This document shows positions 9,693 to 19,340 of a DNA stretch of 64,000 bases, in pieces. The position numbers and the translations under genes are program-made. Origin of the DNA: Chryseosolibacter sp049791675 (GTDB lineage: Bacteria > Bacteroidota > Bacteroidia > Cytophagales > Cyclobacteriaceae); assembly GCA_049791675.1 (NCBI GenBank), contig JBARAD010000105.1:54473-118472 (forward strand), given 5' to 3'. The notes beneath the pieces were generated by a model. It made no database searches, was not told the origin of the DNA, and saw only the letters and a list, made by a program, of their open reading frames with translations. Position 1 is the stretch's first letter, and the number at the start of each line of letters is the position of its first letter.

Positions 9693-10967
9693 CTACTCCG
9701 GCCAGCGGAGCTCAAACCGCACGTTGCTGCCGGGCATATCACCATGGCTGTTGACGGCAATCACTGCGAGGAAAGCAATCATCGCAATGATAGTAGCCGC
9801 AACGGCCAACCATACTATTGGCCTGCTTTCATAGATCTCGAAATCGCCCGTCGTCCTCGGGATAAGGAAGACTATCACCAGGAAATTGATGATATACAAG
9901 TATTGCTCGGCCGGATGTACAAATATGCCCGTAATAAGGAAGCTGAGAAAGATATACAGCCCTGTGTAGAGAATAAAGAATTCCTTCAAAAACAAATAGT
10001 GATCCGGGGTCCCTTTCGGAGAGGAATAGTTCCTGTTCAGCGCCCTGGCAGCAACCATGAGAATGACCACGATTGCCATCGCTTTAAAAAGGAAGATGGT
10101 CGAAGCCGCGTCATTACCGGTCACGAAATCAAACCTCCGTGTCACGAACGACTGGTCCCACACTACAAAGGGTATCAATAGTGCGACAAAGAGGATCGGA
10201 ATGAGATTCGAATGCAGTGAAGGTTTTTCATCATATACAGGCCAGGAAGATGTGAAGGTTCCATAGGCCATACCCGTGCCGCCAAAAAATCCGATGGAAT
10301 ATTCCATTACATTCCAGAAATTAAAATCGATGCCCGACACATTTCCCATCACCTGGAGAAAATTCCCGAAAGCGAAACCGAAGCCCGCTCCCAATGCTGA
10401 CCAGACGGCAACTTTCATTACGCCCCGATACCGGTTGCGGGCAATATACCAGGCTACGGCAATACTTGCACCAAGGCATGCCGCCCACATTTCCGAACGC
10501 GGAGGCGTCATAAGCCACTCGAGCTGGTTGATCAGTACAGCATACGTCAGTAGTCCGAAAGCAACCATCTCCGCCAGCAACGAATACCATTTTATCCTGC
10601 TTGTTTTGGAGTCGAGCAGTGCTAAACCAAAAAGACCGCCACCCAAAAAACCATAGAGAATACCGATGACAAAGAGCATGAGCAGTCCGTAAAAAACGTT
10701 CAGCAGGTCGGTACCTCTTCCATACCCTACCACGGCGCCATAGCTGATGACGCCGCTGATACCCCATCCGAAAGCGGCAGCGAGAACGACTCGAAAAGCT
10801 TTCGGGTACCAGTCTTTGCGTTTGGCAACCAGTATGAGGCATAGTGCGCCAATGGCGCCCGCCCACGCCGCGCCCTGCTCATGACCGAATCTTCCGCGTA
10901 CAGCCCATGCTGTTCCCAACGCAATGGCTACTGCAAGGATTGATAGATGGATCTGCTTGTTCTGCAT
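9693..10967 (-). CDS. Polytopic inner-membrane protein of unknown function
   Basis: 424 residues with roughly 12-13 hydrophobic segments and little soluble sequence. Glycine-rich helices (AAAFGWGISGVISYGAVVG; YGFLGGGLFGLALL; ALGAGFGFAFGN) suggest tight packing, as in transporters or polytopic enzymes. I recognise no family. It starts 20 bp after the stop of a sialidase-fold lipoprotein gene and is the last gene of the minus-strand block, so it is probably co-transcribed with it. Export or import of the product released by the upstream enzymes is a reasonable but unproven idea. Confidence 0.7.
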   Translation of the reverse strand: MQNKQIHLSILAVAIALGTAWAVRGRFGHEQGAAWAGAIGALCLILVAKRKDWYPKAFRVVLAAAFGWGISGVISYGAVVGYGRGTDLLNVFYGLLMLFVIGILYGFLGGGLFGLALLDSKTSRIKWYSLLAEMVAFGLLTYAVLINQLEWLMTPPRSEMWAACLGASIAVAWYIARNRYRGVMKVAVWSALGAGFGFAFGNFLQVMGNVSGIDFNFWNVMEYSIGFFGGTGMAYGTFTSSWPVYDEKPSLHSNLIPILFVALLIPFVVWDQSFVTRRFDFVTGNDAASTIFLFKAMAIVVILMVAARALNRNYSSPKGTPDHYLFLKEFFILYTGLYIFLSFLITGIFVHPAEQYLYIINFLVIVFLIPRTTGDFEIYESRPIVWLAVAATIIAMIAFLAVIAVNSHGDMPGSNVRFELRWPE

Positions 10968-10987
10968 TGGCTGGCAATTGACTGAGG

Positions 10988-12328
10988 TTATTCCTTTACC
11001 CAGGTGGCGGGGAAAGTAACGTATTTAATTGTTTTTCCCGGGCTGATATCGTTGCGGTGGAAACTGTACACGACATGTATCCGGCCGTCATTGCCGGCGA
11101 CCACGGAGGGATAGTGACTGGACGCAGGTTTTTCTGTGCGGTCATCATGCTCCAGCTGCTTCTTCCATTTCCATGATTTCCCCTCATCATCGGAGATTGC
11201 GACCGTCAGATCAAAACGACCATCCTCCTGATCGTTAAACACGATGAGCCATTCGCCGCCAGACAGCGTCACCATATCGAAACCTGCTCCGGGGTTGGGA
11301 AGAATGTCGTCTTTCGGTATCGTCCATGTCATCCCATTGTCATGCGATTCGGTTCGCTGCATGCGTTGCGGGGGAGGTCCGTTGTCGCGGAGGTAAGCTA
11401 CCAGCGCGCCGTCTTTCCTGATGCCGATCGTCGCCTGAATGCCGGCGCCTCCCAGCACAGGGTTACTGAACATCCAGTTTTGTCCTCCATCATCGGTAAG
11501 CGCAAAAAGTGTACAATCCAGACCATCAGAATACAATGGCACAATCATCCGGTTGCCGGAGAATACAGCCTTATTTTTCGTTTGCCATCCGATCCGCCGC
11601 GTCAAAGGATAGCCCAGCTGTGCGGATATTTCTTTCTCTCCCTCCCTGATCCTTCCACTGCGCACCATGTTCATGCCTTTTGAAAGGCTGTCGAGTTTTA
11701 TTTTATATGCCTCCCAGGCCTCTGTGATAAAACTTTTAACGCTATCGGACATCTGCGGCATTAACGTTTCCTTCAAATAGGCCTCGTATTCTCTCAACTG
11801 GGTGGCTACTCCTTCCACAAAACGGTCTCCGGGCTGAATACCGCGTTCCGTTTTGTCACCTGGCTTCACAAATAATACATCCTGCCATTTCCAATGGGGA
11901 GCACCCGCTTTTTCGTAATCCTCGCTGATGCGATACATGGGAATAGAAGTTTCCCATTGGTTGGCAAGAACAGGATACCACATCAGCCACAATCTCTTCT
12001 GCTGGTCAATAAACAGGATCGGATTGATGTCGGGAAAGCCTTTGACATCCGCCATCAGAAATGCAGCTGACCATGTTGTGTCACCTTTGCTCAGACGGGA
12101 ACCCATGATCCGCACATCATCCGCCCATCGCTCGCCGGAACCCTGAAACCAGGCCGTCAACACATCACCGTTCGGCAACTCCACCACGGTAGCCCCATGC
12201 ACATGCTCATCCTGATAGGGAAAAATGATCCCTGCATGAGGCGCACTGGTGTTTTTCTCACCGCCGTCCTGCGATTGACAAGCTACACATAACCACCAGA
12301 TACCTGTAATGATAAAAATACTTTTCAT
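10988..12328 (-). CDS. Sialidase-fold (BNR/Asp-box) lipoprotein, exo-sialidase-like
   Basis: 446 residues with a signal peptide ending at a lipobox-like cysteine (CVAC, near residue 17). Asp-box motifs appear as TDDGGQNWMF, SHDNGMTWT and SDDEGKSWKW, and the start (VVELPNGDVLTAWFQGSGE) is that of BNR_2 sialidase-like proteins. A helical insertion with many charged residues lies at about 150-235, between propeller blades. True GH33 sialidases use an arginine triad, a Tyr/Glu pair and an Asp, which I could not place confidently, so the substrate may not be sialic acid. It is 7 bp from the GDPD gene stop and 20 bp from the membrane protein gene. Confidence 0.75.
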   Translation of the reverse strand: MKSIFIITGIWWLCVACQSQDGGEKNTSAPHAGIIFPYQDEHVHGATVVELPNGDVLTAWFQGSGERWADDVRIMGSRLSKGDTTWSAAFLMADVKGFPDINPILFIDQQKRLWLMWYPVLANQWETSIPMYRISEDYEKAGAPHWKWQDVLFVKPGDKTERGIQPGDRFVEGVATQLREYEAYLKETLMPQMSDSVKSFITEAWEAYKIKLDSLSKGMNMVRSGRIREGEKEISAQLGYPLTRRIGWQTKNKAVFSGNRMIVPLYSDGLDCTLFALTDDGGQNWMFSNPVLGGAGIQATIGIRKDGALVAYLRDNGPPPQRMQRTESHDNGMTWTIPKDDILPNPGAGFDMVTLSGGEWLIVFNDQEDGRFDLTVAISDDEGKSWKWKKQLEHDDRTEKPASSHYPSVVAGNDGRIHVVYSFHRNDISPGKTIKYVTFPATWVKE

Positions 12329-12335
12329 TTTGAAT

Positions 12336-13343
12336 TCACTTTTTTACATGTCTTATTAAGTCTCTCACGCGCTGAACGTCGTCAGTCTGAATGACGTCAA
12401 CGCCGAACCGGATGGCTTTTCGATAATTTGACATCCGGTCATCCTTCCCCAGAAGATCACAAAATACCCTGATACCCTTTGCATGGCATGCTTCGACCAG
12501 CGCCGGATCTAATTCTTCCCACGCCACATCGAATGCATATGGATGAAGCTCCGCAATGATCGATTCTGCAAAGGATGGAACATAGGCAGGTAACAGCCGT
12601 GCCGTCGGCGCAATGTTCCTGATTTCCCGCAATGTCGCGACAGCGCCATAAAAGACGGCGCTGTCCAGTAACTGATATTGGCTCAGGATGCGGACAACCT
12701 CCGCCGGCCGGATATCCTTGCAATCAACATAGAGCCTGACATAGCGACCTCCCGTACGATTGAACCGGGAGACCAGTCCGCAAACCTCTTCCAGCGCAGG
12801 GACTTGTTCTTTTTCATACGCCGCGCCAAACCAGCGCCCGGCGGAAATTTTTTTTATGTCTTTAAAGGATACACTATTCACAGTTGCATCCAGCCCTGTG
12901 GTTCTTTTCAGTGATGCGTCGTGGAGGCAGATTTGTTCGCCGTCTGCGGTCGTCCTCACATCCACTTCAACAAAGTCAGCGCCCATCTTCATGGCTTTGC
13001 TGAAAGACGCCAGTGTATTTTCCGGAGCAACCCGCGAAGCACCGCGATGAGCCGAAATCCCCGGATGGCGCGCGGCCTGAATTGACAGGATCGCAACAGT
13101 TGAACCATCACCGATAACGGTGTCCCTGGGGGAAAGAGAATGGAGGATAAGTATTGGCGGAAGGAATGTTGCATCCGAGGAATTCTCAGGATGTGTTGCA
13201 TGCGGCGCGCGGTGGGCGGCCACCAGAACACCTTTCCCGGAAGGATCAAAGAAATTTCTCCGGATAGCCTCCACATCCTGCTGCGCGGCGGCGGCGTATG
13301 CACCTATCGCTAAGCCGAGTAGAACGGATGTCCGCGTGATCAT
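12336..13343 (-). CDS. Glycerophosphodiester phosphodiesterase with a partial N-terminal repeat of the domain start
   Basis: 335 residues, secreted (signal peptide ending near AAAQQ). The GDPD active site is complete: AHRGASRVAPENT (near residues 99-111), the EVD metal pair in FVEVDVRTTADG and the second histidine in CLHDAS. It should hydrolyse glycerophosphodiesters to glycerol-3-phosphate and an alcohol in the periplasm. Upstream of the domain, residues 25-56 contain another domain-start-like segment (VLVAAHRAPHATHPENSSDA), as if the start of a GDPD barrel had been duplicated. The gene lies 7-13 bp from its neighbours in the minus-strand run. Confidence 0.88.
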   Translation of the reverse strand: MITRTSVLLGLAIGAYAAAAQQDVEAIRRNFFDPSGKGVLVAAHRAPHATHPENSSDATFLPPILILHSLSPRDTVIGDGSTVAILSIQAARHPGISAHRGASRVAPENTLASFSKAMKMGADFVEVDVRTTADGEQICLHDASLKRTTGLDATVNSVSFKDIKKISAGRWFGAAYEKEQVPALEEVCGLVSRFNRTGGRYVRLYVDCKDIRPAEVVRILSQYQLLDSAVFYGAVATLREIRNIAPTARLLPAYVPSFAESIIAELHPYAFDVAWEELDPALVEACHAKGIRVFCDLLGKDDRMSNYRKAIRFGVDVIQTDDVQRVRDLIRHVKK

Positions 13344-13356
13344 GACCTTGCCTCCG

Positions 13357-14730
13357 CTACTTCAGGAAAACCTCGTCATTGTCCGTTACGAACATGCGGG
13401 TACTCTTGGTGTATTCTCCGCCGTTGGGGTCTTTGTATTTAAGATCGAGGTAAAAAGCGCGATAGCCGCTCTCCGGAAATGATTGCGCGGCTGTGATCAC
13501 GGCGGATTTCCGCTTCTTCAGTTCAAGACTTTTACCCGACCATTTTTCATCGCGGAAGTCGGTGTCTTCAGAATCGGTTGACCAGAGGATCGCATCCACC
13601 AGCACATCAGGCGAGGTGTTAACTTTCAGGCTTATTCCTTTTTTAGTTTGCGCAAGATCCCATTCAAGCGTGGGGTAGCCGGCGCCTGCCAGTGTGCGTC
13701 CAAAAAATGCGCTGAGACCTGTCAACGCCTGCTGTTTGTCGCCAAGGCCATGTCCTACATTTGGAACATAGTGAATAAAATTCACACCCGGAATGCTGTC
13801 GATGTAATGTTTAACGGCATCCACCGTCCAGTATTCATCGTTTGTTCCCATGAAGATCATTTTCGGCATGGTCAGCTTTTTGCGGTATGAATACGGGTCA
13901 ATCATTGTCGTAATGGCTTTACCTTTCTCGGTGCCCGTATTCTGAGGGATGCCAAGCTTCACATAATCCTCGATCTGCACGCTGTAGTCCTTCCACATCT
14001 TCACCTGGTAATCGAGGTTGACAGGCATATTCAGGATATCGATCACCATGGGCGCGATGGCGGCGACGCGTTTGTCGCTGGCGCCGGTAAGCCATGTGGT
14101 CCATCCGCGTTTCGAAGCGCCGGAAACAACAAAGCGGTTGATAACATGCTGAAGTTTCTGCTTTGAAAATTCCTGAATGGCATCCATCGCGCGTACGGCG
14201 CTCTTTACCATCGGAAAAAGCAATGGCCAGCTATAGTCACCATCTTCTTTCCATTTGTGCAGTGTATAGGATATCAGCGCATCTTCCGTCAGGTCCCCGG
14301 CCAACGGTTGGTTGGGCGTTTGTTTGAGCAGGGCTACAATTCCCCTGTTCTTCGATGCAACGAGGCTGAGCGTCCTGGTGAGCTCATCATCCTGCCCGCT
14401 CCAGTTTGGCAGGCCCTTCCTGTTACTGCCTCCGGTAATGAACAGCAACGCGCCATCGTATTTATTTTCAGCAGGAACGAGAATCGTTAGTTGATGTGTC
14501 CATACATATTCATGCCATTGCTGCGATGTCAACAGCAGGCTATACGCATTTACTGTACCGATCTTGTAGGATTCTTTTAATTCCCAGCGATACATGTTGT
14601 CTCCGTTGTTCAGATAGCCTTCCAGGGCCGTCTCCGGCGTCAGACTGTCCTGGCTGTCCTGCGCATTGGAAGACAAAAAAGAGAGCAGGGCTACTGCAAA
14701 GATGCACGCGACTTGGGTGAATAGTTTCAT
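13357..14730 (-). CDS. PhoPQ-activated pathogenicity-related (PqaA-type) alpha/beta hydrolase
   Basis: 457 residues with a signal peptide (ALLSFLSSNAQ). The sequence matches the PhoPQ_related family: LLFITGGSNRKGLP, then VVSGASKRGWTTWL with a candidate nucleophile serine in GASKRG (near residue 205), and MIFMGTNDEYWTVDAVKHY with the acid region. The natural substrates of this family are poorly known. The protein is periplasmic or secreted. It is followed 13 bp later by the GDPD gene and preceded by the ceramidase-like gene, so it belongs to a run of secreted hydrolases that probably act on one composite substrate. Confidence 0.82.
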   Translation of the reverse strand: MKLFTQVACIFAVALLSFLSSNAQDSQDSLTPETALEGYLNNGDNMYRWELKESYKIGTVNAYSLLLTSQQWHEYVWTHQLTILVPAENKYDGALLFITGGSNRKGLPNWSGQDDELTRTLSLVASKNRGIVALLKQTPNQPLAGDLTEDALISYTLHKWKEDGDYSWPLLFPMVKSAVRAMDAIQEFSKQKLQHVINRFVVSGASKRGWTTWLTGASDKRVAAIAPMVIDILNMPVNLDYQVKMWKDYSVQIEDYVKLGIPQNTGTEKGKAITTMIDPYSYRKKLTMPKMIFMGTNDEYWTVDAVKHYIDSIPGVNFIHYVPNVGHGLGDKQQALTGLSAFFGRTLAGAGYPTLEWDLAQTKKGISLKVNTSPDVLVDAILWSTDSEDTDFRDEKWSGKSLELKKRKSAVITAAQSFPESGYRAFYLDLKYKDPNGGEYTKSTRMFVTDNDEVFLK

Positions 14731-14766
14731 TGTTTATGGGGTGTGTATTTTTAGCAAAAATATCTT

Positions 14767-16041
14767 TTATTTTTTCTCCTCACTGCCATCTAACCGTGCC
14801 ATCCATTCCAATACTTCACGCATGTAAATTTCTCCGGTCATTTCGCCCAGGCTGGTGCGGGAAACATAATCGTAGCGCTTAAAACTCTGAAAGTCCACCG
14901 GGGTTAAAATATAACCAAAGGCATCGTTGGTCAGTCCGAAAAGAAAAGCCTGATCGGTATTCATTTTTCGTTTGAGGTAATAACCGATGTTCGGCAGTGC
15001 CTCCCCGGGAATGGTAAGTACTTTTGCCGAACCGATCCTGAGATAATTGACCGTTGTTGAGATCGAGTCGCCTTTTGCCGAAGTCATTTTAACAGGAGAG
15101 TGATGGAGGATATAGCGCATGATCTCGGAATCAACGGGAAAACTGACTTTGCGGGCGGCGCAATACAGCGCAGGGTTATCCTGCACAGGCGCCTGTTCCA
15201 CGATGCGCAATGCCTCGTCACCAAGTAAATGTCCGATCCGTATACATTCCTCCCACGTGTTGGCTTCTTTATTGTTATCAAGACGAACATCGGCCGTCAC
15301 CATCCCTCCCTGGGCACCATTCATAAAAATGGCTACGCCGCCTGTTTTGGATTCAATCCGCTCGTACAGCGGTCCGCAAAGATCCGGACTCAGAATTCCC
15401 TGGCCGGAACCGAGCACCTCCGGATGAACTGCATAATTCACGAGGGTGGCGATTGTCTTCCCTTTATTGTTTCCGCTTTCTGCGATTGCCTGGATCACGC
15501 CACAGCGCGGGTCGTACAACTGGGGGGCGTAATAGTTGTAGGCAATCTTGCCTTTTGCTTCACCCACTGCAATTTTTAACGACGCAGGTTGTAAATTCTT
15601 TTGAGCCTCGTTTACAGCATCGGCGATCTGCTTCACACACCAGTCAAGATACTTAAGATCCGCATTCGATCTTCCGTTTTCATCGGGGAAGCCGTACGCA
15701 TCCGGTGCGCTGTGGGTATGCGTTGCGCCAATCAGAATATTTTCCGGGGCGATATCCTTGATCAGGGCCCGGGAGCGATCGCCCAGCGCGGAGGACCACC
15801 CGAGGTTGTCAACGCTGACGATCGCGATGCGCGTGTTCCCTTTTTCAATGACCAGGGCCCTCGCAAAAAGATCGCCTTTCTTTTCGGCCGATCTTTTCGG
15901 GGTGCCGATGCCCCCCGAAACCGGGAGCAACGGATCCGGCGTAATGATGCGCACGGCCGCGCCGGCTTTCAGCGCCTGTGCCGTGGCGTGAAAGTGGCCG
16001 AGGACAACAACCACGAAGATCACGAGGATGGCCCTGTTCAT
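14767..16041 (-). CDS. Neutral-ceramidase-like secreted hydrolase (N-terminal domain family)
   Basis: About 424 residues from the ATG at 16041, which gives a clean signal peptide (AILVIFVVVVLGHFHATAQ); an ATG at 16083 would add 14 residues. It resembles the neutral/alkaline non-lysosomal ceramidase N-terminal domain: AGAAVRIITPDPLLPVSGG, ALVIEKGNTRIAIVSVDNLG, and the zinc-histidine motif ATHTHSAPDAYG. In true ceramidases a later motif, NAGNLSPN, carries the nucleophile serine; here the aligned stretch reads MNGAQGGMVTAD with no such serine (from memory of the family). The C-terminal ceramidase domain is also absent. Many Bacteroidota proteins of this type lie in glycan loci, so ceramide may not be the substrate. 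Confidence 0.75.
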   Translation of the reverse strand: MNRAILVIFVVVVLGHFHATAQALKAGAAVRIITPDPLLPVSGGIGTPKRSAEKKGDLFARALVIEKGNTRIAIVSVDNLGWSSALGDRSRALIKDIAPENILIGATHTHSAPDAYGFPDENGRSNADLKYLDWCVKQIADAVNEAQKNLQPASLKIAVGEAKGKIAYNYYAPQLYDPRCGVIQAIAESGNNKGKTIATLVNYAVHPEVLGSGQGILSPDLCGPLYERIESKTGGVAIFMNGAQGGMVTADVRLDNNKEANTWEECIRIGHLLGDEALRIVEQAPVQDNPALYCAARKVSFPVDSEIMRYILHHSPVKMTSAKGDSISTTVNYLRIGSAKVLTIPGEALPNIGYYLKRKMNTDQAFLFGLTNDAFGYILTPVDFQSFKRYDYVSRTSLGEMTGEIYMREVLEWMARLDGSEEKK

Positions 16042-16264
16042 ACGGACAAAGGATAAGTACACACTTCTGTCAAGGTTATCCATAAAAGTATCATTATTAC
16101 GAACTCTTTCAGCCACAGATCGCGCAAATTAAAGGGCAAAAAACGCAGACTGGCTACTTTCCTGGCCTCCGAAATTATCTGACAATTATCCTTAACGCGC
16201 CATACCGCGTTCGCAGCATTTTCAATTCATCCCCGGTCTTTCCGGTTGACCCCAAACCAGCGGC

Positions 16265-16294
16265 AAAAAAAAAGGGACAATAAGAACTGTCCCT
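16265..16294 (-). terminator. Strong intrinsic terminator after the sugar isomerase gene
   Basis: Read on the minus strand, a perfect 7-bp stem (AGGGACA/TGTCCCT) with an 8-base loop is followed at once by a run of nine T. It lies about 36 bp past the isomerase stop codon. It therefore ends the SusC-SusD-phosphatase-MFS-isomerase transcript and separates it from the ceramidase-like gene and the hydrolases downstream. Confidence 0.9.
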
Positions 16295-16329
16295 GCTATT
16301 TGCTCAAAAGGTGAATTAGGTGTTGGCCC

Positions 16330-17796
16330 CTACTCCACGATCACCGCCTCAATATTCAGATACTCCGCAATCTTCTTCACGGTCTCAGCATGATGGCCGA
16401 TACCCAATGCGAAGTGGTGCGTAGGCCCTTCTTTCACCCATTTCTTCAGGAAAGTTCTGGTATCCGGCTTAAAGAAACCGCGCGTGTTCGTATTCCCCGT
16501 GGGCGGAATAGGCCCCGCCACCGACGTGCCTTCGGCAATCACAAACTTGAACTTACCCTCATAGGTTGAACTGATGCTCAGCATCGTGATCGGACCTTCC
16601 TTGATCTTGAATTCCACGCCCGCACCAAAGCCGGGCTTCCCGTGATACTTCTTCAGACTCCTCAGCACCGGTTTACCCTGTGCGATGGTGACGTTGTGAG
16701 GACCGTCATGTCCGACCAGAATAAAATTCTCCTTAAAATCTACCGGGTGAAATTCAGCAAAGCTTCCTCCAATGCCCAGACGATCGAAGATGAACATCGC
16801 AATACAGGTCTTCAGATCGGATTCTCCACACATCGGGAAACCGGCGCCGGTCAGCAATGAATTTCCGACGATCAGGTTCGCCATCACCTGGCTTGTGACG
16901 CTGTTGGCTTCGCCTTCGTAATAATAAGCAAGACCGTCGAGGTTCTTCTCCTTCACGAACTTTTGCAACGCAATGGATACACGTGCGGCGACTTCCAGAT
17001 CCGAATCTTTCAGCTTTTCGGAAATAGGGTCGGAAACAGGATCCGGCGTATCGAAGAAATCCAGGATGTGTTTCTTTTCCTCGTTGACCTCCTCCGGGGT
17101 TACGGATTTGTACTGCGTGACGATCTCGTGTTCCTCACACTGCACAACGTGCGGGCTAAAATGCGCGGTGATCATCGTGGCGTCGGTGTGCATGTCAAGC
17201 ATGGATTCGATCGGGTGACCGATGTGGCCTATGCGCGCGGTCTTCAGATCATGAAGCACCTTCGCGATCCTGCAGTACACGGCAATCTCCGCCTCGGCCT
17301 GCGGATCATCGTGCAACGTGCCCACGATGGTGTCAGGCACTCTCTTTCCCATCCGCACTGCCACACCTGTAAACTCGGGCAATGAACAGATGTCATCATT
17401 ATACAATTGCATATAAGTGGACGCCTTTGTATAATCCATCGCCTTGTCTGGCTGAAGCGCGACCAGTACCATGGGCACTTCCATACTCTTGATCACGATC
17501 CCGAAGATGTTCGAGGTCGCATACGTGAGCATGTAGCAGAAGATCAGGTCCAGGTTTGCAGCTTTCAGCTTGGGAACCAGTGCATAAGCGCTGTCCACGT
17601 TGTCGATCATGCCGAAGTCAACAACCTCAACATCGTGCTTATCCAGCTTTTTGATGAACACTTCCTGTTTCTTCAAAAGATCATTCAGGAGGCCGTCAAA
17701 CTGGGGCCAGTATTTATAAAAACCAACGCCGAATACACCGATCCTGGCTTTCGTCCCGCGTCTGAACACCCTGTCTTTGCGTACTGTACTATCCAT
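16330..17796 (-). CDS. L-fucose/L-arabinose isomerase family protein
   Basis: 488 residues, about the size of arabinose isomerases. The N-terminal half has the family pattern (RIGVFGVGFYKYWPQF; FCYMLTYATSNIFGIVIK; PMVLVALQP), and the C-terminal half holds FGAGVEFKIKEGPITMLSI and a late HHFALGIGHHAE histidine-rich segment near the end that may ligate the metal. It should interconvert an aldose and a ketose in the cytoplasm. It is the last gene before a strong terminator and follows an MFS carrier, so it is probably the first intracellular step for the sugar released by the SusCD-linked locus. The exact sugar cannot be read. Confidence 0.82.
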   Translation of the reverse strand: MDSTVRKDRVFRRGTKARIGVFGVGFYKYWPQFDGLLNDLLKKQEVFIKKLDKHDVEVVDFGMIDNVDSAYALVPKLKAANLDLIFCYMLTYATSNIFGIVIKSMEVPMVLVALQPDKAMDYTKASTYMQLYNDDICSLPEFTGVAVRMGKRVPDTIVGTLHDDPQAEAEIAVYCRIAKVLHDLKTARIGHIGHPIESMLDMHTDATMITAHFSPHVVQCEEHEIVTQYKSVTPEEVNEEKKHILDFFDTPDPVSDPISEKLKDSDLEVAARVSIALQKFVKEKNLDGLAYYYEGEANSVTSQVMANLIVGNSLLTGAGFPMCGESDLKTCIAMFIFDRLGIGGSFAEFHPVDFKENFILVGHDGPHNVTIAQGKPVLRSLKKYHGKPGFGAGVEFKIKEGPITMLSISSTYEGKFKFVIAEGTSVAGPIPPTGNTNTRGFFKPDTRTFLKKWVKEGPTHHFALGIGHHAETVKKIAEYLNIEAVIVE

Positions 17797-17863
17797 ATTG
17801 ATTTAGAAATTATTTATCTGTTTACTGCAAATCCCCTGTCTCACTTCCATGACATCGTTGTTT

Positions 17864-19084
17864 CTATTCCGCCATGGACAACGGCTTTATCTTCGGTATA
17901 AAAATGATGAATACAATAAACGCCAGCGGATATAAAAATCCGGCTACGAACCACAGCGGACTATAAGAATAGTCTTTTACGATCAAGCCGATCAGCGGAT
18001 TGATCAGCAGACTCGACAATGTCCCCGCAGTACCGGATAATCCGACGACGGTGGCAGTGCCTTTGTTGCCAAACACATCCGAAATGGAAGTGATGTAGTT
18101 GGTGATCCAGAAACCGTGCGCAAACATAAATAAAGCCATGAGCGCAACAGCAATTTCCGCTGTCGATACCGAGGTGATAAAAGGCACGGTAAGGGTAAGC
18201 GCAGCAGCAATGCCCATTACCGTCTTCCTGGCCTTATTGACGGAAAAATTCGCGGCCACCAGTTTGTCTGAAAACCAGCCACCCGAAATATTGGAAATGC
18301 CGAGTGCGAGAAAAGGGATCCAGAATAATTCTCCGATCCGCTCGAAGGGAACGTTGCGGGCCTCATTCAGATATTTTGGCACCCAGAACATAATGAAATA
18401 TACTACCGGGTCCAGCATGAACCGGATAATAATAAACACGAGTGCATGTTTGTTTTTCAGGATCGAAAGAAAGGAAATCGCCTTTGCCGGCGCTGGCTGC
18501 GCACCTGATGGCACGCCTGCCCCGGGTGGTTTGGGCAGCAGCAGCCAGATGATCACCCACGCAACACCTACGAGGCCGGGGATCACAAAACTCCAGCGCC
18601 ATCCATAACTTGCCGACAGGTATATCGTTAAAGGCGGTGAGACTACCGCGCCGATGGCCGCGCCTCCGATGGCCACGCCATTCGCCAGCCCGCGCTGTTT
18701 GACACTGAACCATTCGTTTACGGTTTTCGCAGCGCCGGGAAAACATCCGCCCTCTCCAAGCCCCAGCAGCAAACGCGAGCCCAGGAGCTGATGAAAATTG
18801 TTGACAAAACCATGAAAGCAATTGGCGACCGACCACACGCCGACCGATACGGCAAGTCCTGCTTTGCTTCCCACGGTGTCTATCAACCTTCCGGCTACGG
18901 TAAACATGATCCCGTAGCCAATCAGAAAACTGGTATTGATCATGCCGTATTGCACATCCGACATGTTGAACTCTTCCTGGATCCTGATGATGACGATGGA
19001 AAGAACCTGACGGTCAAGAAAATTCAACCCGGTGGCCATAAACACCATGATCAGTACGATCCAGCCCCATTTCCTTTTAGCCAT
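17864..19084 (-). CDS. MFS transporter, anion:cation symporter type (ExuT-like)
   Basis: 406 residues with 12 membrane segments. The start (FMATGLNFLDRQVLSIV), the loop GRLIDTVGSKAGLA and the helix LLLGLGEGGCFPGAAKTVNEWF match the ACS family of hexuronate and sugar-acid transporters. It likely imports an acidic or phosphate-free monosaccharide across the inner membrane. It is flanked by the metallophosphatase upstream (256 bp gap) and the isomerase downstream (67 bp), which suggests import of the dephosphorylated product (inference). Confidence 0.87.
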   Translation of the reverse strand: MAKRKWGWIVLIMVFMATGLNFLDRQVLSIVIIRIQEEFNMSDVQYGMINTSFLIGYGIMFTVAGRLIDTVGSKAGLAVSVGVWSVANCFHGFVNNFHQLLGSRLLLGLGEGGCFPGAAKTVNEWFSVKQRGLANGVAIGGAAIGAVVSPPLTIYLSASYGWRWSFVIPGLVGVAWVIIWLLLPKPPGAGVPSGAQPAPAKAISFLSILKNKHALVFIIIRFMLDPVVYFIMFWVPKYLNEARNVPFERIGELFWIPFLALGISNISGGWFSDKLVAANFSVNKARKTVMGIAAALTLTVPFITSVSTAEIAVALMALFMFAHGFWITNYITSISDVFGNKGTATVVGLSGTAGTLSSLLINPLIGLIVKDYSYSPLWFVAGFLYPLAFIVFIIFIPKIKPLSMAE

Positions 19085-19212
19085 GCGAATGCTTTGTCAA
19101 TGTACCTCCTTTACGAGGCGCCGCATATTAAATAAAAAATACGGCGTGGCGCTTCAAAAAGGTATGGCCGGCAAAGTTTGCGCTTATTTATGAACGCCGG
19201 TTAATTAAACGG

Positions 19213-19253
19213 CCCAGGAATAACACTGCATGTGTATGGTGATTGTTCCCGGG
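19213..19253. repeat. Imperfect inverted repeat between phosphatase and MFS genes
   Basis: The arms CCCAGGAATAACAC and GTGATTGTTCCCGGG can pair over about 13 positions, with one mismatch and one bulge, around a 12-base loop. It lies 88 bp past the phosphatase stop. No T-run follows on either strand, so a processing or stabilising hairpin is more likely than a terminator. Confidence 0.4.
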
Positions 19254-19340
19254 ATGCATCAGTATACCTCCCGACTGCCTTCCGCATCTCCTTCCGATGT
19301 TTATTCCATGGAAGTGACCTGACCCTACCATTTTATGGGA

